A program made the position numbers and the translations under genes. From an uncultured Methanomassiliicoccales archaeon (GTDB lineage: Archaea; Thermoplasmatota; Thermoplasmata; Methanomassiliicoccales; Methanomethylophilaceae): a stretch of 10,807 nucleotides of DNA. The stretch lies in the NCBI GenBank assembly GCA_934234005.1, contig CAKQHC010000049.1:1-10807 (forward strand), given 5' to 3'. Shown in pieces: positions 1 through 4,055 of this stretch; position 1 is the first letter of the stretch; the number at the start of each line of letters is the position of its first letter. The notes beneath the pieces were generated by a model. The model worked only from the letters and a program-made list of their open reading frames with translations, did no database searches and was not told the origin of the DNA.

Positions 1-1
1 G

Positions 2-442
2 CTTATAGACTCTCTGAAACTCAAAATTATGGCCGTCGTGACAGCATTGGTTCTTATGACTGTGGCGCTGTTATTCAGAGATCTCCGTATACTCACATTC
101 GACCCGATATTCGCTAAAATTTCGGGAATCCGCGTAAATGCCTTGGATCTGATTTTACACATACTTGTAGCCGTATCATGCGTAATGGTTGCAAACGTTG
201 TCGGAATAATTATGATAATGGCATTGATGACAATACCTGCGGCAATAGGATGTTTGGTATCCAAAAATCTAAGCGAAACAATGGCCGTTTCCACTTGTTT
301 TGCATTGGCTCTTTCTATACTGGGTCTAATCGTATCGTTGGTTGCAGACACGCCTCCGGGTGCAACAGTCGTTCTCATTATCGGTGCGACTTTTATGATG
401 ATGCTGATTGCCAAAAAGATTTCGAAACACCTGAATATATGA
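2..442 (+). CDS. ABC-3 family metal (Zn/Mn-type) permease, C-terminal part
   Basis: This is the membrane subunit of a metal-ion ABC importer of the ZnuB/MntB/AdcB (ABC-3) family. The reading frame is open from base 2, so the gene starts upstream of the window; about 146 codons are visible before the TGA at 440-442. The visible part has the family pattern: FDPIFAKISGIRV, then hydrophobic helices, the GIIMIMALMTIPAA segment that matches the family's 'G-LL--ALL-IPAA' helix, and the C-terminal DTPPGATVVL motif, followed by a last helix and a short basic tail. The family is usually about 260-290 residues, so roughly half is missing here. The ATPase and the solute-binding protein are not in view and presumably lie upstream. 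The metal (zinc, manganese or iron) cannot be told from the permease alone. An ATG at 29 is only an internal methionine and should not be taken as the start. Confidence 0.88.
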   Translation, partial: LIDSLKLKIMAVVTALVLMTVALLFRDLRILTFDPIFAKISGIRVNALDLILHILVAVSCVMVANVVGIIMIMALMTIPAAIGCLVSKNLSETMAVSTCFALALSILGLIVSLVADTPPGATVVLIIGATFMMMLIAKKISKHLNI

Positions 443-484
443 TACGAACGGAGATCTCGGACCGAATCCGGCCAAGGGAACTGG

Positions 485-492
485 TATTATAT
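485..492 (+). promoter_or_regulatory. putative TATA box for the dCTP deaminase-family gene
   Basis: TATTATAT lies about 24 nt before the ATG at 513. That spacing fits an archaeal promoter giving a leaderless or nearly leaderless transcript, and no Shine-Dalgarno motif precedes the ATG. The 70-bp gap after the permease stop suggests that this gene has its own promoter. Confidence 0.4.
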
Positions 493-512
493 CTGTCATC
501 CATGACGCATGC

Positions 513-1001
513 ATGACAGTTCTTTCCGACAGAGACATCGTCGAAAGCATGATGACCGGCTACCTTGGAATCTCGGACTACAGCGAAAGAGGACTTACAC
601 CCAACGGATACGATCTGAGGATCGCCGAAATCGCTATCAGAGGCCAGGAAGAGAAAATTACCGAAGGTACAGCCACCATTCCGCCTAGAACCATGTTTTA
701 TGTTTCCACCATCGAAAGAGTAAGATTCCCCGCAGATCTCTGCGCCCAACTGTGGCTCAGAACCACATGGATAAGAAAAGGGATCATCGGTGCTTTCGGA
801 AAAATAGATGCGGGATTCGAAGGTACACTCACACTCGGCGCATATAACGCAACAGACGATCCCGTGGAAATTCCGATAGGCGAGCGTTTCTGTCAGATGG
901 TATTCGAATCCCTCAGCTCCCCGTCTTCAAAAGACTACTCTAAAAGAAGCGGTCACTACCAGGGGCAGACGGGAGTCACACTGAATCCTTTGAAAAACTG
1001 A
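513..1001 (+). CDS. dcd: dCTP deaminase / dUTPase family protein
   Basis: This 162-residue protein belongs to the trimeric dCTP deaminase/dUTPase superfamily, which supplies dUMP for thymidylate synthesis and keeps uracil out of DNA in the cytoplasm. Visible family signatures are LTPNGYDLRI (28-37), the QLWLRTTWIRKG segment (79-90) in the place of the usual RSSLARLG loop, KIDAGFEGTLTL (97-108), an IGERFCQMVF strand (122-131), and the C-terminal YQGQTG (149-154), which closes over the nucleotide. The length fits archaeal members. By eye alignment with E. coli Dcd (RIDPGWSGCIVLEFYN), the glutamate used for deamination falls on Gly109 (KIDAGFEGTLTLGAYN), and the two loop serines are Thr84-Thr85; Arg88 is kept. 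The enzyme may therefore act as a dUTPase, or otherwise differ from classical Dcd. The start at 513 is supported by the TATA-like box 24 nt upstream and by the conserved N-terminal LSDRDI. Confidence 0.85.
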   Translation: MTVLSDRDIVESMMTGYLGISDYSERGLTPNGYDLRIAEIAIRGQEEKITEGTATIPPRTMFYVSTIERVRFPADLCAQLWLRTTWIRKGIIGAFGKIDAGFEGTLTLGAYNATDDPVEIPIGERFCQMVFESLSSPSSKDYSKRSGHYQGQTGVTLNPLKN

Positions 1002-1008
1002 ATGCTGT

Positions 1009-1026
1009 TGCATGCTTCGGCATGCA
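1009..1026. terminator. TTCG-capped hairpin between convergent genes
   Basis: TGCATGC-TTCG-GCATGCA forms a perfect 7-bp stem with a TTCG loop closed by C-G, the very stable cUUCGg tetraloop in RNA. It lies between the stop codons of the dcd-family gene (TGA 999-1001) and the Trm5 gene (stop at 1028-1030). On the + strand it is followed by the T-rich TTCTTTCTTA. Being symmetric, it can fold in transcripts from both sides, so a bidirectional terminator or 3'-end stabiliser is the likely role. Confidence 0.55.
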
Positions 1027-1027
1027 C

Positions 1028-2026
1028 TCATTCTTTCTTAATATCTAAAGAATAGACACTCATAGTCGGAGAGTATGTTTTCAGTTCCGACCAATCCACA
1101 GTAATTTTATGTCCGTTCGAAGAAGCTTCTGATATCAACCCGTCCACAAATGCAGGGAACGATTCTCTTTCGATTATTTTGTACATATGAACAATACCTC
1201 CCGAATTAAGTCTGTCCAATGCAAAACGAAGAAAACGGTCAGCTATCTGCGGAAGATTCATTATAATTCTGTCTGCAAACGGGAGATTGTATATTGTCTC
1301 TGAAGAATCGCCGGTCATCGGATACAGATTGCCGATATGGTTTGCTTCGGCATTCTTCTTTGCAAAAAATTCCGCTTCCGGATTGAGATCTATTGAGTAT
1401 ACCTCCGAGGGCCTGGCTAGGTGGCATATAACGGTTCCGAACGGTGCAACCCCTCCGAACATATCGATTACGGTCTCGCCGTCACAAACCAATGACGAAA
1501 TTCTGGCTCTTTCCGATGACAGTCTTGGATTGAAGTACACTTTAGATGGATCGGTGAACATCTTGACTCCGAACTCTCTGTGTATGGTTTCGGATGTGCC
1601 CTCTCCCGCCATTTTCTCCAATTCACGTATTCTGAAATCGCCTTTCACACCGTGGTCCTCGAAAACAATGCGTATATTGGAGTTCGTTGAAATCAGAGCC
1701 TTTCCGATTTCCTCCCTGTATGGTTGCAATTCATCAGAAAGCTTCATCATAGCCACATCTCCTACGACATCAAATGAATTCGGTAATAACTCTCTGATGT
1801 CTTCGGGAACATTTGCAACCTCTCTGAAATCTTTGGGGCGGTGCGTCTGAACCTGCATCTCTGCATCAACTACCTCCAAACCGTCCGCTGTATCGACAGT
1901 AACAGGAATTAAAAGGTAATCGCCGTCGGAACGAATTTTGGAATCGAGATCCAAAATGCCTTCGGATACCAGGCGCATCCTGATTGGTTCGCCTTCTTTC
2001 TTCGGCACGCGCACGCATTTCGTCAT
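1028..2026 (-). CDS. trm5: tRNA (guanine(37)-N1)-methyltransferase, Trm5-like
   Basis: This SAM-dependent class I methyltransferase of the archaeal/eukaryotic Trm5 family methylates N1 of G37 next to the tRNA anticodon, which prevents +1 frameshifting. It is 332 residues long, typical for archaeal Trm5. Residues 1-60 resemble the small N-terminal D1 domain (CVRVPKKEGE...). The middle domain includes the KVYFNPRLSSERARI stretch (162-176), with the substrate-binding Arg/Glu region. The Rossmann domain shows motif I DMFGGVAPFG (188-197), motif II VYSIDLNPEA (209-218), the catalytic-type NLP (257-259, after ADRII), and a C-terminal TYSPTMSVYSLDI. The ATG at 2026 is followed directly by the family's short N-terminus, so this start is likely. 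A Taw2/Taw3-type wyosine enzyme is a less likely alternative, because the motif order and the NLP favour Trm5. The gene stands alone on the minus strand. Confidence 0.88.
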   Translation of the reverse strand: MTKCVRVPKKEGEPIRMRLVSEGILDLDSKIRSDGDYLLIPVTVDTADGLEVVDAEMQVQTHRPKDFREVANVPEDIRELLPNSFDVVGDVAMMKLSDELQPYREEIGKALISTNSNIRIVFEDHGVKGDFRIRELEKMAGEGTSETIHREFGVKMFTDPSKVYFNPRLSSERARISSLVCDGETVIDMFGGVAPFGTVICHLARPSEVYSIDLNPEAEFFAKKNAEANHIGNLYPMTGDSSETIYNLPFADRIIMNLPQIADRFLRFALDRLNSGGIVHMYKIIERESFPAFVDGLISEASSNGHKITVDWSELKTYSPTMSVYSLDIKKE

Positions 2027-2070
2027 AATCTGCCGTATATCTTTGATGTATTAACATTCACGCGCAAAAA

Positions 2071-2082
2071 GTACTTTAATTC
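2071..2082 (-). promoter_or_regulatory. weak putative promoter upstream of the Trm5 gene
   Basis: On the minus strand an AT-rich stretch reading GAATTAAAGTAC lies about 50 nt before the Trm5 ATG. It resembles an archaeal TATA box only loosely, but it is the best candidate in the short upstream region. The same bases read on the plus strand (CTTTAATTC) could instead serve the small ORF that starts at 2112. Confidence 0.22.
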
Positions 2083-2111
2083 AAGAATCTGGCCACGTTA
2101 TTGTCAATCTG

Positions 2112-2285
2112 ATGTCTACCAATAATTCTTCATTCGGTTTTTTTGGTGATGTATTTATCGGTAACTTCCCTGAAAACTATCCGCGTACAACGATATCCCA
2201 AAACAGATCCGATGACGACAAGAAAATACCCGCATTAAATATATTCAGAGAAATAATAAACAGACGCACAAAACGCAGATGGTAA
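2112..2285 (+). CDS. candidate small protein, 57 aa, unrecognised
   Basis: An uninterrupted frame of 57 codons runs from ATG at 2112 to TAA at 2283-2285 and ends one base before the ATG of the next gene at 2287, as expected for a translationally coupled operon partner. The peptide begins MSTNNSSFGFFGDVFIG, has a polar acidic middle (NRSDDDKK) and ends in a strongly basic stretch, REIINRRTKRRW. It has no membrane segment and no motif I recognise. Against it: there is no clear Shine-Dalgarno motif, and the best TATA-like box for the downstream gene (2234-2242) lies inside it. A chance frame in a 5' region is a real alternative. Confidence 0.33.
   Translation: MSTNNSSFGFFGDVFIGNFPENYPRTTISQNRSDDDKKIPALNIFREIINRRTKRRW
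2234..2242 (+). promoter_or_regulatory. putative TATA box for the paralogue pair
   Basis: TTAAATATA lies about 45-50 nt before the ATG at 2287, which predicts a transcript start near 2262-2268 and a leader of about 20-25 nt. The leader would contain GATGGTAAT just before the ATG as a weak ribosome-binding site. If the small ORF at 2112-2285 is real, this box lies within it and may be fortuitous. Confidence 0.4.
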
Positions 2286-2286
2286 T

Positions 2287-2709
2287 ATGTCTGATGAAGA
2301 AGAAGCAATGGTTGACAAAACGCCGAAACGCGTTGCAAAATACGGAGAAATATTTGTACCCAATAGGAACAAAACCGAATATCCGGATACCCCTAAAACT
2401 GAGGACGAATGCAAACAAGTTCTCTATGCTATGCATCTCTGGACTCTTCAACATGATATGGGACTCACCTTTGAAGATGCACAAATTCTTCTTTGTAACG
2501 AAAGGTGCTATGAACTTTCACGCATTCTGGAAAATCGCGGTATTGAAGAAGGCAATCCGGATTATGATGAAAAATATGAACTTACAAGATACTATTATGA
2601 GACACTTAAAGAAAAGTATGAGGCGGAATTGGAAAAACGGTCCAAACGCTTTGACTATTGGGCATTTATGGGAGACATATATGATCGCTTCGGTACATGC
2701 AGATATTAA
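2287..2709 (+). CDS. hypothetical protein, first of a tandem paralogue pair
   Basis: I do not recognise a family for this 140-residue soluble protein. It has an acidic N-terminus, a charged tyrosine-rich helical region (about residues 94-120, EKYELTRYYYETLKEKYEAE) that could form a coiled coil, and a C-terminal aromatic segment (FDYWAFMGDIYDRFG). Residues 38-69 align without gaps to residues 16-47 of the next protein with 16 of 32 identities, including the shared W--LQ---GLTFE-A--IL core, so the two genes arose by duplication and diverged strongly. The genes are 16 nt apart, suggesting one operon. An overlapping frame starting at 2279 is open over the same stretch, but its product has no resemblance to the neighbour, whereas this frame does. 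No transmembrane segment, signal peptide or metal-binding cluster is evident. Confidence 0.75.
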   Translation: MSDEEEAMVDKTPKRVAKYGEIFVPNRNKTEYPDTPKTEDECKQVLYAMHLWTLQHDMGLTFEDAQILLCNERCYELSRILENRGIEEGNPDYDEKYELTRYYYETLKEKYEAELEKRSKRFDYWAFMGDIYDRFGTCRY

Positions 2710-2725
2710 TTCATGAGAGATTATT

Positions 2726-3163
2726 ATGAAAACCAGACAAGACCGTCCATGGAAATTCGGTGAAGATCTCACAAAAGACGAACTTATTATGGCACGCTAT
2801 GCGACACGCTGCTGGTTACTCCAGGAATGCGGCGGATTGACGTTCGAGGAAGCAAGAATATATCTTGCCGGAGAACCGCCGTTTCCGATTGAATCCGTAA
2901 CGGAAGAGCTGAAACTTTCCCGTGAGGAGATCGAACGCCGTCAGATTGAACTTAAATGCAGAATCTCTGAATTAGAACGTACGAAAGAAGTGTTCTATGG
3001 ATACACTGCTATTGAGATTAATTCTGCACCAAATAAATATCCTAAGAAAAAACCGGAAAAGATAGCCTATATCGCACCCAGTTATGTGTATATATCTCCT
3101 GAAAATAATTCCGTACCAAGTAAAAGAAAATCTAAAAAGAAATCAAAACAGGCCAAACAATAA
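2726..3163 (+). CDS. hypothetical protein with Lys-rich tail, second of the paralogue pair
   Basis: I recognise no known family in this 145-residue protein. Residues 16-47 carry the same element as the preceding gene (T-DE...YA....W-LQ..GGLTFEEARIYL). Residues about 58-90 (EELKLSREEIERRQIELKCRISELERTKE) look like a strongly helical coiled coil. The C-terminal third is low in hydrophobics and ends in a cluster of about ten lysines and arginines (132-145), as in proteins that bind nucleic acid or the membrane surface; that reading is inference. GAGAGATT just before the ATG could act as a ribosome-binding site. The gene lies 16 nt after its paralogue, so co-transcription is likely, and a hairpin at 3195-3216 closes the unit. 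The tail is absent from the first copy, so the two products probably differ in partner or target. Confidence 0.78.
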   Translation: MKTRQDRPWKFGEDLTKDELIMARYATRCWLLQECGGLTFEEARIYLAGEPPFPIESVTEELKLSREEIERRQIELKCRISELERTKEVFYGYTAIEINSAPNKYPKKKPEKIAYIAPSYVYISPENNSVPSKRKSKKKSKQAKQ

Positions 3164-3194
3164 TGCGTCTCTAAACAAATAACAAATGGTTAAT

Positions 3195-3216
3195 GCCGGC
3201 TTCCGTAGAAACCGGC
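3195..3216. terminator. hairpin terminator between convergent genes
   Basis: GCCGG pairs with CCGGC, with an inner TTC/GAA extension across one C-A mismatch and a CGTA loop. On the plus strand it is followed by TTGTTTA. It lies between the ends of the paralogue pair (stop 3161-3163) and of the ABC ATPase gene (stop 3225-3227), so it could end transcripts from both directions. The stem sequence resembles that of the hairpin at 8338-8355 at the other side of the transporter genes. Confidence 0.5.
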
Positions 3217-3224
3217 TTGTTTAC

Positions 3225-4055
3225 TTACAGATATTCACGACTCTTCCTGTATCTCTTAGGAAGAACAAAAAGTTCCCCTTCGTTATCGAATCCTACGGAT
3301 GCCGATACATCGTAAACTTCTTCGATAAGTTCCGGAGTAATTACCTTCTTCGGATCTCCGATACCTACTATCTCTCCCTTGCGCATTATTATACACATGT
3401 CGCAATATCTGGCCATCAGCGAGATGTCGTGTTCGGCAACGAGCACACTCATATCCTTTTTCACCATTGCCGTGAGATATTCCATAACATCCAATTTGTA
3501 CTTCATATCAAGATGCGAAGTGGGTTCGTCCACAAGCATAAGTCTGGGTTGCTGAACGAAGGCTTTGGCTATCAGAACTCTTTCCTGTTCACCCGAGGAC
3601 AATGCACCTACGGCACGGTCCCTGAGATGGTCCACACCGAATTTGCGCATGGCATCCTCGACCATGCTCTCGTCCTCTTCGGGCTCCCACCACACATTCT
3701 TAAGATACGGATATCTGCCCAACATAACCGTTTCGAAGACCGTAAGACCAAATGCCCCTCTGAGCGTGGCAGGAACGGTGGCAACCTTCTTGGCTATGTC
3801 TGCAGGCGTCTTGTCTTTGACGGATTCTCCGTCGATGAATACGTCTCCGGATGAGATGGGATGCATCCTGTTGATACATTTCATCATGGTGGATTTTCCG
3901 CATCCGTTGGGGCCTATCAGACCTACCAACATTCCCGGCGGTATGGAAAACGACACATCGCGTACGGCATGGTACCCGTCTTCGTAAATCTTATTCAGAC
4001 CCTTCACTTCCAACAACGGCACGCTATCATGGCGGTTTATAAATGTCTCATCCAT
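3225..4055 (-). CDS. ABC transporter ATP-binding protein, BtuD/FecE type
   Basis: This is the cytoplasmic ATPase of a type II importer for cobalamin, iron chelates or haem. The 276-residue protein has Walker A GPNGCGKST (48-56), signature LSSGE (152-156, for the usual LSGGQ), Walker B LMLVDEP (172-178), D-loop SHLD (180-183) and H-loop His209 (AEHD). The FecE-like pattern LTVFETVMLGRYPYL (104-118) supports the family. The Q-loop glutamine is missing: where VPQ is expected the protein has VPA (Ala96), followed by TLRGAFG without any glutamine. The ATG at 4055 follows a clear GGAGG motif (about 4063-4067) and overlaps the end of the permease gene by 8 nt (ATGGATGA), so translation is coupled and the partner is certainly the permease fusion. 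The C-terminal ~30 residues beyond the ABC domain (GELFVLPKRYRKSREYL) are not recognised. Substrate follows that of the operon: corrinoid likely, not proven. Confidence 0.9.
   Translation of the reverse strand: MDETFINRHDSVPLLEVKGLNKIYEDGYHAVRDVSFSIPPGMLVGLIGPNGCGKSTMMKCINRMHPISSGDVFIDGESVKDKTPADIAKKVATVPATLRGAFGLTVFETVMLGRYPYLKNVWWEPEEDESMVEDAMRKFGVDHLRDRAVGALSSGEQERVLIAKAFVQQPRLMLVDEPTSHLDMKYKLDVMEYLTAMVKKDMSVLVAEHDISLMARYCDMCIIMRKGEIVGIGDPKKVITPELIEEVYDVSASVGFDNEGELFVLPKRYRKSREYL

Noticed and set aside
1287..1850. A 187-codon plus-strand frame antisense to the Trm5 gene
   Set aside because: The minus-strand frame carries all Trm5 motifs in order; the plus-strand product has none.
2279..2716. 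A 145-codon plus-strand frame overlapping the first orphan gene
   Set aside because: Its product is rich in Met, Lys and Ile with no resemblance to the neighbouring paralogue, whereas the frame at 2287-2709 shares a clear 32-residue block with it.
3186..3854. A 222-codon plus-strand frame antisense to the ABC ATPase
   Set aside because: It is the shadow of a strongly conserved ATPase gene; its product shows no domain and is rich in His, Phe and Tyr as expected for an antisense frame.
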